The notes beneath the pieces are model-generated. The model was not told where the DNA came from. It was given only the letters and a program-made list of their open reading frames with translations, and ran no database searches. From Sphingobium sp. (GTDB lineage: Bacteria; Pseudomonadota; Alphaproteobacteria; Sphingomonadales; Sphingomonadaceae), in assembly GCA_030148625.1 (NCBI GenBank), contig JASBTC010000304.1, positions 1 through 7,954 of the forward strand: a stretch of 7,954 nt of DNA, written 5' to 3'. The position numbers were made by a program, and so were the translations under genes. Each line of letters starts with the position of its first letter. The stretch's first letter is position 1. This document shows, one piece after another, positions 1 through 5,964 of the stretch.

Positions 1-23
1 AAGCGGATCGGGCTTGGGAAGGG

Positions 24-46
24 GCTGCACGCACAAAGCGTGAAGC
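24..46 (-). terminator. Candidate hairpin terminator after the zinc-ribbon gene
   Basis: Two bases after the TAA stop of the minus-strand gene lies an inverted repeat. On the plus strand it is GCTGCACGC, a five-base loop ACAAA, then GCGTGAAGC, giving 8 pairs of 9 with one G/A mismatch. On the minus strand it is followed by a C-rich run rather than a T tract, so it is not a textbook intrinsic terminator. Its position suggests it ends or protects the 3' end of that transcript. The call rests on structure only. Confidence 0.35.
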
Positions 47-47
47 A

Positions 48-833
48 TTATTTCGTACCGCTCCCCGCGAAGCTCACCGTCAGCTTCTGCGCGCTCTTGG
101 GCACGTCCATCTCGGCGCTGTCGAACTCGGCCTTGCCCTTGGGCGGCAGACGGCGCACCGGCGGCACGATCCGCCAGCCATAGACGACCCGACCCGACGC
201 ATCGCGCAGCTCGGCGAGGATGTCGGGCACCATCTGCGGCGTGTCGGTCGGATTCACGATCCGGCCGGAAACGGTGAAGAGCTCGTTGCCGCTCGGCTGC
301 TCGCGCCGCTCGGGCTTGGTCGGGAATTCGAGCAGCAGCGGCACTTCTGCTTCCGCAGCGCCGAAGCCGAGCCAGGCGGCGATGCCCGGCGTTCCGAAAT
401 ACTGGATCGCGCCGATCCCGCCGATCATCAGCACGGCCGCACCCGCGGCCGCCAGGGTCCAGCGCCGCAGCGGGTTGCGCCGCGGGCGGAAGGGCGGTTC
501 ATGCGCGAAGGCGTCATAGCCTTCCGCCTCGACCTCGGTTGCGGCGGGAAGCGAGTCCGCGGCCGCCGGCGCGGTGCGCTCGATCTCGGGCAGCGGCGGC
601 GCTTGCGGCAGTGTTGCCGCCGGTATCGGTTCGGGGTCGGGTTCGCTCGGGGCGGGCACCGGAGGCGTGATGCCGGGCTCGACCGGCGGCGCGGGGCTTT
701 CGAGGTCGAGCGGTGCCGGCTGCTGGAACCAGCTATGCTTGCACGACGCGCAGCGCACCGTCCGGCCGACCGGTCCGATCGCGCTGTCCGGGACCAGATA
801 TCTCGTCCTGCACTCGGGGCACGTCAGGATCAT
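48..833 (-). CDS. Zinc-ribbon (MJ0042/DUF3426-like) single-pass membrane protein
   Basis: The 261-residue protein begins with a zinc ribbon: Cys5-x2-Cys8 and Cys28-x2-Cys31, in the MJ0042-type context CPEC...VRCASC followed by a Trp. A proline- and acid-rich linker of low complexity follows (about 38-115), then a basic stretch RPRRNPLRR (117-125) and one membrane segment (about 126-146). The C-terminal domain (about 165-258) contains [15 protein letters not shown] and [13 protein letters not shown] and resembles the DUF3426 domain found behind this zinc ribbon. The positive-inside rule puts the zinc ribbon in the cytoplasm and the C-terminal domain in the periplasm. The frame is open for another 55 codons upstream, but I chose the ATG at 833 because the ribbon begins there, as is usual for the family, and the upstream residues look like non-coding translation. 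No good Shine-Dalgarno sequence is visible. Function is unknown; a zinc- or redox-responsive envelope protein is inference. It is divergent from ftsE. Confidence 0.85.
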   Translation of the reverse strand: MILTCPECRTRYLVPDSAIGPVGRTVRCASCKHSWFQQPAPLDLESPAPPVEPGITPPVPAPSEPDPEPIPAATLPQAPPLPEIERTAPAAADSLPAATEVEAEGYDAFAHEPPFRPRRNPLRRWTLAAAGAAVLMIGGIGAIQYFGTPGIAAWLGFGAAEAEVPLLLEFPTKPERREQPSGNELFTVSGRIVNPTDTPQMVPDILAELRDASGRVVYGWRIVPPVRRLPPKGKAEFDSAEMDVPKSAQKLTVSFAGSGTK

Positions 834-1018
834 GCGATGTGGCGGTGTCCGTTGATAAAGCGCGCAATAAGGTCGCCAGTGTAAACACGCTGCGCGACGA
901 TGTTGCAAGCACCTTGGGCGATATCGGCCGCCAACATGTGCTTTACGCGGGCGATGCCGCTGTGCGATGGCGGGACCAAGGGCGAACGGCAGGGTCAAAG
1001 GGAGCGTTTCGGGTCGCG
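834..1018. promoter_or_regulatory. Divergent intergenic region between the zinc-ribbon gene and ftsE
   Basis: This 185-base gap must hold the start signals for both the minus-strand zinc-ribbon gene and the plus-strand ftsE operon. On the minus strand a TTTACA-like -35 (880-885) and a TTTATC-like -10 (854-859) are visible, but the 20-base spacing is too long for a confident sigma-70 call. If real, the leader would be only about 14 bases. For ftsE there is a purine-rich AAAGGGAG at 997-1004, 14 bases before the ATG and rather far for a ribosome binding site. No convincing plus-strand promoter, operator or riboswitch was found. The gap is defined by its neighbours more than by motifs. Confidence 0.4.
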
Positions 1019-1738
1019 ATGGCGAGCATCGTGCAGTTCGAGAATGTCGGTCTGCGCTATGGCACGGGCGCGGAGACGCTGTCCGACGTCAGCTTCACGC
1101 TCAACACCGGCAGCTTCTATTTCCTGACCGGCCCCTCCGGCGCGGGCAAGACATCGCTGCTCAAGCTCCTCTATCTCTCGCAGCGCCCCAGCCGCGGCCT
1201 GATCCGCCTCTTCGGCGAGGATGCCGTCACCATGCCGCGTGCGCGTCTGCCCGCGCTGCGCCGGCGGATCGGCGTCGTCTTCCAGGATTTCCGGCTGGTC
1301 CCGCACCTTTCGGCCTATGACAATGTCGCGCTGCCGCTGCGCATCGGCGGTTATGAGGAGCGCGAGATCGAGACCCCGGTCAACGAGATGCTTGCCTGGG
1401 TCGGGCTCAAGGACCGTGCGAGCGCGCGTCCGGCGACGCTGTCGGGCGGTGAGCAGCAACGCGTCGCGATCGCACGCGCGGTGATCGGCCGGCCCGAGAT
1501 CCTGGTCGCCGACGAGCCCACCGGCAATGTCGATCCCGATATGGCGGCGCGTCTCCTCCATCTGTTCGACGGGCTCAACAAGCTCGGCACCACCATCGTC
1601 GTCGCGACCCACGACATCCATCTGCTCAGCCGCATCTCCAATGCGAACATGATGCGGATCGATCGCGGGCGCCTGTCCGATCCCACGGGTGCGCTGCGCT
1701 ATCCGCCGCGCCGCAGCGAGATGGGTGGGCCGGAATGA
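1019..1738 (+). CDS. ftsE: Cell-division ABC transporter ATP-binding protein FtsE
   Basis: The 239-residue ABC ATPase has all the expected motifs: Walker A GPSGAGKT (38-45), Q-loop Gln89 in VVFQDFRL, signature LSGGEQQ (141-147), Walker B ILVADEP (161-167) with Asp165 and Glu166, D-loop near GNVD (169-172) and switch His198 in ATHD. The FQDFRLV sequence and the direct linkage to ftsX mark it as FtsE rather than a LolD-type transporter. FtsE dimerises under the FtsX membrane dimer at the septum. In studied species its ATP cycle drives FtsX to activate peptidoglycan hydrolases instead of moving a substrate. The frame is open well upstream, but the ATG at 1019 gives the usual N-terminus ([15 protein letters not shown]). 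It is slightly longer than the E. coli protein because of a polar C-terminal tail (about 222-239). Its stop overlaps the ftsX start by 4 bases (ATGA). Confidence 0.96.
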   Translation: MASIVQFENVGLRYGTGAETLSDVSFTLNTGSFYFLTGPSGAGKTSLLKLLYLSQRPSRGLIRLFGEDAVTMPRARLPALRRRIGVVFQDFRLVPHLSAYDNVALPLRIGGYEEREIETPVNEMLAWVGLKDRASARPATLSGGEQQRVAIARAVIGRPEILVADEPTGNVDPDMAARLLHLFDGLNKLGTTIVVATHDIHLLSRISNANMMRIDRGRLSDPTGALRYPPRRSEMGGPE

Positions 1739-2631
1739 GCTTTGGATGGACATCCTCGGCGGCGGATCGCCGACTGCTGCCCGAAGGGCGGCTGGCCGGG
1801 CCGATGCCGTGGGTGATCGCGATCATGATGTTCCTGACGGTGCTGGCCGCCGCCTCGGGGCTCGGGCTGGGCGCCGCGGCACGCGCGCTGGGCGACGATC
1901 TAGCGGGCAAGCTCACCGTCCAGATCGTCGAAGCCGATCCGGTGGTGCGCGATCGTCAGGCGACCGCCGTCGCCGCCGCGCTCGAGCGGCTTTCGGTCGT
2001 GCGCGCGGTCGATCGGCTCGACCAGGCCGAGATGGCGGCGCTGCTCGAACCCTATCTGGGCACAGGCGGCCTCGCCGGCGACGAACTGCCGGTGCCGGCG
2101 CTGATCGACGTCACCCTGTCCGACGGCAGCCCGCGTGCGATGGACGATGTCGCCGCCGCGATCCGTACGGCCGCGCCCGCGGCACGGATGGATCGCCATG
2201 CCCGCTGGCTGGCGCCGCTCACCGGCCTGATCGATTCGCTGCGCTGGCTGGCCATCGCGCTGGTCGTGCTGATGGCGGCGGCCACGGCGGCGGCGGTGGT
2301 GCTTGCCGCGCGCGCGGCGCTCAACACGCATCGCTTCACCATCGACGTGCTCCACCTGATGGGCTCGACCGATACCCAGATCGCCTGGCTGTTCCAGCGC
2401 CGCATCGCGTTGGACGCCTTGTTCGGCGGCCTGGTCGGGCTGACGGCCGCCACTGCGGTGCTGCTGCTGCTCGGCGCGCGGGTGGGGGAGATTGGATCCG
2501 ATCTGCTCGGTGCGGTCACGCTCGGCCTGCAGTCCTGGGGGCTGATCCTGACGCTGCCGATCGCCGGCGCGATCCTGGCGATGCTCGCGGCGCGGATCAC
2601 GGTGCTGCGCACCCTGCGGCGCATGCTGTGA
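1735..2631 (+). CDS. ftsX: Cell-division protein FtsX (FtsE-associated membrane subunit)
   Basis: This 298-residue membrane protein has FtsX topology. A short cytoplasmic N-terminus is followed by TM1 (about 25-47), a large periplasmic loop (about 50-165, the region that contacts hydrolase regulators in characterised systems), TM2 (about 170-195), a cytoplasmic segment with the conserved FtsX-type motif VLHLMGSTDTQIAWLF (205-220), TM3 (about 226-248) and TM4 (about 265-287). The motif between TM2 and TM3 corresponds to the coupling region that meets FtsE. The ATG at 1735 sits inside the ftsE stop (ATGA), so translation is probably coupled. No EnvC- or PcsB-like partner gene is in the window, so the periplasmic target cannot be read from context. 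The family call rests on topology, the motif and linkage to ftsE. Confidence 0.94.
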   Translation: MSFGWTSSAADRRLLPEGRLAGPMPWVIAIMMFLTVLAAASGLGLGAAARALGDDLAGKLTVQIVEADPVVRDRQATAVAAALERLSVVRAVDRLDQAEMAALLEPYLGTGGLAGDELPVPALIDVTLSDGSPRAMDDVAAAIRTAAPAARMDRHARWLAPLTGLIDSLRWLAIALVVLMAAATAAAVVLAARAALNTHRFTIDVLHLMGSTDTQIAWLFQRRIALDALFGGLVGLTAATAVLLLLGARVGEIGSDLLGAVTLGLQSWGLILTLPIAGAILAMLAARITVLRTLRRML

Positions 2632-3158
2632 TCCGGCGCATCCTCTCGATCGTGCCCTTGCTCTGGGCATTGGGCTTCGCGCTGTTCGTGGTCACCTTGC
2701 CGCAGCCCGCGCCGGACGGCCAGACCGACGCGATCGTCGTGCTGACCGGCGCTCCCGGCCGGATCGAGCGGGGCCTTGCCCTGCTGCAGGCGGGCAGGGC
2801 GCGGCGCATGCTGATTTCCGGCGTCAATCGCGACGTCCGCCCCCACGAGCTGGCGCTCGCGCAGAAAGTGCCGGCATCGCTGTTCGACTGCTGCGTCGAC
2901 CTTGGCCGGGAAGCGGTCGACACGCGGTCGAACGCCATGGAGACCGCGCGCTGGATCGGTGCGCGTCGCTATCGCACCGTCCGGCTCGTCACCACCGACT
3001 GGCATATGCGCCGCGCGCGCTTCGAACTGGAACGCGCCCTGGGATCCGAGGTTGCGGTGGAAAGCGACGCGGTCAAGAGCCGTGCGGGCTTCTCGATGCT
3101 GTTCAAGGAGTATCACAAATATCTGTTGAGCCGGCTCGGTCCGCTGGTGGGGCTGTGA
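2628..3158 (+). CDS. DUF218/YdcF-family membrane-anchored protein
   Basis: The 176-residue protein starts with GTG at 2628, overlapping the ftsX stop by 4 bases (GTGA). The alternative is a longer frame that reads through most of ftsX out of frame and is clearly spurious. An N-terminal membrane anchor (about 7-24) precedes a DUF218 domain: DAIVVLTGAPGRIERGLALL (34-53), MLISGVN (61-67), a central DTRSNAMETARW (98-109) and the diagnostic LVTTDWHMRRARFE (120-133). This is the YdcF/SanA/ElyC superfamily. E. coli ElyC and SanA affect envelope integrity, and ElyC has been linked to the undecaprenyl-phosphate lipid carrier; whether that applies here is unknown. The protein is shorter than ElyC and has one visible membrane segment, so it is closer in layout to SanA. 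Its place between ftsX and an acyltransferase supports an envelope role by inference. Confidence 0.88.
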   Translation: MIRRILSIVPLLWALGFALFVVTLPQPAPDGQTDAIVVLTGAPGRIERGLALLQAGRARRMLISGVNRDVRPHELALAQKVPASLFDCCVDLGREAVDTRSNAMETARWIGARRYRTVRLVTTDWHMRRARFELERALGSEVAVESDAVKSRAGFSMLFKEYHKYLLSRLGPLVGL

Positions 3159-3844
3159 CGATGCTGTTGCTCCGCTCCATCCTTTTCACTCTCGTCTTCT
3201 ATACCGGCAGCATCTTCTATGTGATGAGCGCCGCGATCATGGGCCGCAATCCGGCGGGCGCGCGCCGCGCCGCCTGGCTATGGGCGCGTTTCCACCGCCG
3301 CTGCGCCGAACGGATATTGGGCATCCATACGCGGGTGGAAGGCGTCATCCCCGACCGGCCCGTGCTCTTCGCGATCAAGCATGAATCGATGTACGAGACG
3401 CTGGAGATCCTGTTGCTGATCCCCAATCCGGCGGTGCTGATGAAGAAGGAATTGATCGACATTCCCTTCTGGGGCGGTGTCGCCTTGCGTCATGGCGTCA
3501 TCCCGATCGATCGCGAAGGCGGCGCCAAGGCTTTGCGCGCACTCGTCACCGCATCGCGCGCCGCCGCCGCCGAAGGCCGGTCGCTCGTGCTCTTTCCCGA
3601 AGGGACGCGCGTGCCGCATGGCGAACGCGCGCCGCTGCGTGCCGGCTTTGCCGGGCTTTATCGCCATATCGGACTGCCGGTGGTGCCGGTGGCATTGGAC
3701 AGCGGCCGCGTCTGGCCGCGACGCCGTTTCCTCAAACGCCCCGGCGTCATCACCTTCCGTTTCGGTGACGTCATCGAACCGGGCCTCGACCGCGATGCCG
3801 CCGAGGCACTGGTCCATGCCGAGATCAACGCACTGAACGGCTGA
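3155..3844 (+). CDS. plsC: 1-acyl-sn-glycerol-3-phosphate acyltransferase (PlsC family)
   Basis: The 229-residue protein has an N-terminal hydrophobic segment (about 4-28) and the LPLAT acyltransferase motifs in order. Motif I is HESMYE (76-81), motif II GVIPIDR (114-120), motif III FPEGTR (147-152) and motif IV VVPVAL (176-181). The family makes phosphatidic acid from lysophosphatidic acid and acyl-ACP or acyl-CoA at the inner membrane. The usual catalytic HX4D is HX4E here (His76, Glu81), a variant I recall from other alphaproteobacterial PlsC-like proteins. The GTG at 3155 overlaps the previous stop as GTGA. The ATG at 3161 (227 residues) is about equally likely, because GGTGGGG (3146-3152) then lies 8 bases upstream instead of 2. 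It is the last gene of the operon. It could act on another lysolipid; only the family is certain. Confidence 0.9.
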   Translation: MTMLLLRSILFTLVFYTGSIFYVMSAAIMGRNPAGARRAAWLWARFHRRCAERILGIHTRVEGVIPDRPVLFAIKHESMYETLEILLLIPNPAVLMKKELIDIPFWGGVALRHGVIPIDREGGAKALRALVTASRAAAAEGRSLVLFPEGTRVPHGERAPLRAGFAGLYRHIGLPVVPVALDSGRVWPRRRFLKRPGVITFRFGDVIEPGLDRDAAEALVHAEINALNG

Positions 3845-3852
3845 TCACAAGC

Positions 3853-3867
3853 GCGGGCGATGCCCGC
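3853..3867. terminator. Short hairpin between convergent plsC and tyrA
   Basis: A perfect 6-base stem, GCGGGC with GCCCGC and a three-base loop GAT, sits in the 34-base gap where plsC (plus) and the dehydrogenase gene (minus) converge. There is no T tract on either side, though the minus-strand side continues TTGTG. It could serve as a bidirectional 3' end structure, but short GC hairpins also arise by chance at this base composition. Confidence 0.35.
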
Positions 3868-3878
3868 CGTTCGGATGC

Positions 3879-4787
3879 CTATTCGTGGCTGCGTCCGAAA
3901 TCGGGCCGCTCGTCATCCTGGCCCTGTTCGATGATCGAACGGCGGATCGCGCGGGTGCGAGCGAAAAGATCGAACAAAGTGTCGCCGTCGCCCCAGCGGA
4001 TCGCGCGCTGGAGCGCGGTGACGTCCTCGGTCAGCCGCTGCAGGATCTCAAGCACCGCTTCGCGATTGTTGAGGAAGACGTCGCGCCACATGGTCGGATC
4101 GGATGCGGCGATGCGGGTAAAATCGCGGAAGCCGCCCGCCGAATATTTGATGACTTCGCCCTGGGTCACATTTTCGAGATCGGATGCGGTGCCGACGATC
4201 GAAAAGGCGATCAGATGCGGCACATGGCTGGTCACCGCAAGCACCAGATCATGGTGCTTCGGAGTCATGATCTCGACATTGGAGCCCAGCTTTTCCCAAA
4301 AGGCGCGCACCCGGGCGGTCGCCGCCTCGGGCGTATCGTCCTCGGGGGTCAGGATGCACCAGCGCCCGTGGAACAATGTCGCGAAGCCGGCCTCCGGGCC
4401 GCTATGCTCGGTGCCGGCCACGGGATGGCCGGGGACGATGGTCGCACCCGGCAGCGCCGCCCGCAGCGCTTCGGCCACGCTGGCCTTCGAGCCGCCGACA
4501 TCGGTGACGATGGCGTCGGCCGGCAGGTCGGCGGCGAACGCTTCCGCCGCGGTGCCGATCATGCCGACGGGCACGCACAGGATCACGAGATCCGCGTCGA
4601 TCACCGCTGCACCCGGCGTGTCGGTGACGTCATCGCACAGGTCGAGCCGCCGCACGGTTTCGCGCACCGCCGGATCGGCGTCATGGCCGGTCAGCCGCAC
4701 CGTCGGCATATGCGCACGGACCGCGCGCAGGATCGAGGAGCCGATCAGCCCCAGCCCGACGACGGTGACGCGCGCGAAAGGCAGCAT
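3879..4787 (-). CDS. tyrA: Prephenate/arogenate (cyclohexadienyl) dehydrogenase
   Basis: The 302-residue protein oxidatively decarboxylates prephenate to 4-hydroxyphenylpyruvate, or arogenate to tyrosine, with NAD(P)+. The dinucleotide site is VVGLGLIGSS (9-18). The substrate-side motifs are all present: DVGGSKASV (96-104), GHPVAGTEHSG (120-130, with His121 in the position of the catalytic His of TyrA enzymes), SHVPHLIAF (187-195) and GGFRDFTRIA (218-227, with the substrate-binding Arg region). There is no chorismate mutase or ACT domain, so it is a stand-alone dehydrogenase like the broad-specificity TyrC type; specificity cannot be read from sequence. The frame is open upstream into hisC, but the ATG at 4787 places the nucleotide-binding strand at the N-terminus. 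That ATG shares one base with the hisC stop (TGATG), which indicates coupling. As I recall, Zymomonas mobilis carries the same hisC-type aminotransferase/tyrC pair. Confidence 0.94.
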   Translation of the reverse strand: MLPFARVTVVGLGLIGSSILRAVRAHMPTVRLTGHDADPAVRETVRRLDLCDDVTDTPGAAVIDADLVILCVPVGMIGTAAEAFAADLPADAIVTDVGGSKASVAEALRAALPGATIVPGHPVAGTEHSGPEAGFATLFHGRWCILTPEDDTPEAATARVRAFWEKLGSNVEIMTPKHHDLVLAVTSHVPHLIAFSIVGTASDLENVTQGEVIKYSAGGFRDFTRIAASDPTMWRDVFLNNREAVLEILQRLTEDVTALQRAIRWGDGDTLFDLFARTRAIRRSIIEQGQDDERPDFGRSHE

Positions 4788-5887
4788 CAGCCGGCGGCCT
4801 CCACCAGCCCGCGCAGCGCCGCGGCCACGCCGCGCGTTTCCTCTTCGGTGCCGATGGTGATGCGCAGCCCGTGCGGCAGGCCCTGACCGGGCAGCCAGCG
4901 GACGATGAAACCCTGGTCCATCAGGCCCTGATAGGCCTGTTCCGCAGTCAGCCGCCCTTCGAACAGCACAAGCAGGAAATTGGCGCGCGACGGCACGGCC
5001 CGCAGCCCGGCATTGCCCATCGCGCTCACCTGCTCGGTGAACCAGGCCAGCCACTTGGCATTGTGCGCGCGGCTGTGCGCGACGAAGTCGCTGTCGGCCA
5101 GTGCCGCGATCGCCGCCTGCTGGCCCGCGGTGGTGACGTTGAACGGCGCGCGGATGCGGTGCATCGCCGCGATCGCCTCGGCCGGGCCATAGCCCCAGCC
5201 GATCCGCTCGGCCGCCAGGCCGTGAATCTTGGAGAAGGTGCGCGTCACCATCACATTGGGCGCGCTCTGCGCCAGCTCGAAAGCGCCGTCGCGCTCGTCC
5301 TCGGCCAGATATTCGGCATAGGCCTGATCGATCACCAGCAGCACGTCGCCCGGCAGGCCCGCATGCAGGCGCGCAATCTCCGCGCGCGGCGTGTAGGTGC
5401 CCGTCGGATTGTTGGGATTGGCGACGAAGGCGACGCGGGTCCGTTCGGTCACGCCGGCGAGCAGCGCATCGACATCGGTGGCGTAGTCGCGATCGGGCGC
5501 GACCACCGGGACCGCACCGACGCGCCGCGCGGCGATGTCGTAGACCGAGAAACCGTAGCGGACGTAGAGAATCTCGTCGCCCGGCCCGGCATAGGCGCCC
5601 GCGGCCAGATGCAGGATCTCGTCGGAGCCGGTGCCGTAGATCACGCGCGCCGGATCGAGGCCGTGATGCGCCGCGATCGCTTCGCGCAATGCCGTGGCGC
5701 TCGCGTCGGGATAGCGCGACAATGTGGTCTCTTCGGCTTCGAAAGCGGCGATGGCCTTGGCGCTCGTGCCCAGCGGATTCTCGTTCGACGACAGCTTGGC
5801 CACTTTGCGGCCGTCATCGGTCGTCGAACGGCCGGGGACATAAGGGGCGATCCCGAGGATCCAGGGCTTGGGTTGAGGCGCGATCAT
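4787..5887 (-). CDS. hisC: Histidinol-phosphate aminotransferase (class I/II PLP enzyme)
   Basis: The 366-residue fold-type I aminotransferase is close to normal HisC length. Visible motifs are SNENPLG (34-40), ANPNNPTG (156-163, with Asn159 as the likely cofactor-contacting Asn), IDQAYAEY (186-193, with Asp187 pairing with the PLP ring nitrogen) and [15 protein letters not shown] (217-231, with Lys220 as the Schiff-base lysine). A C-terminal GLRITIG (340-346) carries the carboxylate-binding Arg. HisC transfers an amino group between glutamate and imidazole-acetol phosphate. Several HisC enzymes also transaminate 4-hydroxyphenylpyruvate, prephenate or phenylpyruvate. The coupled dehydrogenase gene makes such an aromatic role likely here, by inference. 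Start ATG at 5887; no clear Shine-Dalgarno sequence precedes it. The gene is divergent from the amine oxidase gene with 77 bases between them. Confidence 0.94.
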   Translation of the reverse strand: MIAPQPKPWILGIAPYVPGRSTTDDGRKVAKLSSNENPLGTSAKAIAAFEAEETTLSRYPDASATALREAIAAHHGLDPARVIYGTGSDEILHLAAGAYAGPGDEILYVRYGFSVYDIAARRVGAVPVVAPDRDYATDVDALLAGVTERTRVAFVANPNNPTGTYTPRAEIARLHAGLPGDVLLVIDQAYAEYLAEDERDGAFELAQSAPNVMVTRTFSKIHGLAAERIGWGYGPAEAIAAMHRIRAPFNVTTAGQQAAIAALADSDFVAHSRAHNAKWLAWFTEQVSAMGNAGLRAVPSRANFLLVLFEGRLTAEQAYQGLMDQGFIVRWLPGQGLPHGLRITIGTEEETRGVAAALRGLVEAAG

Positions 5888-5964
5888 GGGGCGAGCGCAT
5901 GGCGCAATCGCGCGCCGCGCGCAACCATGCTAAGGCGTGCGCGATCCGAAGGGGGAGAGCGGCG
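5888..5964. promoter_or_regulatory. Divergent promoter region between hisC and the amine oxidase gene
   Basis: Only 77 bases separate the two start codons, so any promoters must lie close together or overlap. The region is dominated by CG-alternating sequence (about 5908-5922) flanked by two minus-strand TTGCGC copies. A loose -10-like CATGCT occurs at 5926-5931 on the plus strand, and neither strand shows a good -35/-10 pair. No operator or attenuator leader for aromatic amino acids or histidine was recognised. Confidence 0.3.
5951..5957 (+). promoter_or_regulatory. Strong ribosome binding site deciding the amine oxidase start
   Basis: GGGGGAG lies 7 bases before the ATG at 5965 and is the best Shine-Dalgarno match in the window. 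The later in-frame ATG at 6052 has no such element, so this site is the main reason for choosing the longer protein. Confidence 0.65.

Noticed and set aside
834..998. N-terminal extension of the zinc-ribbon protein by 55 residues
   Set aside because: The extension is Arg/His/Cys-rich and unlike the family, whose members start directly with the zinc ribbon.
713..1018. N-terminal extension of ftsE by about 100 codons
   Set aside because: It would overlap the zinc-ribbon gene start, has no FtsE-like content, and the ABC domain begins normally at 1019.
2052..3116. Long minus-strand open frame of about 350 codons opposite ftsX and the DUF218 gene
   Set aside because: Arg/Ala/Ser-rich translation with no motif, fully opposite two well-supported genes; typical antisense shadow in GC-rich DNA.
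3885..4886. Plus-strand open frames of over 300 codons opposite the dehydrogenase gene
   Set aside because: Low-complexity basic translations with no recognisable domain; the minus strand has complete TyrA motifs.
252..5780. Scattered GANTC (CcrM methylation) sites
   Set aside because: They fall at roughly chance frequency, all those noticed are inside genes, and none is in a putative promoter.
5908..5922. CG-alternating palindromic stretch upstream of hisC, considered as an operator
   Set aside because: Alternating CG repeats are self-complementary by composition; there is no second site or known operator match.
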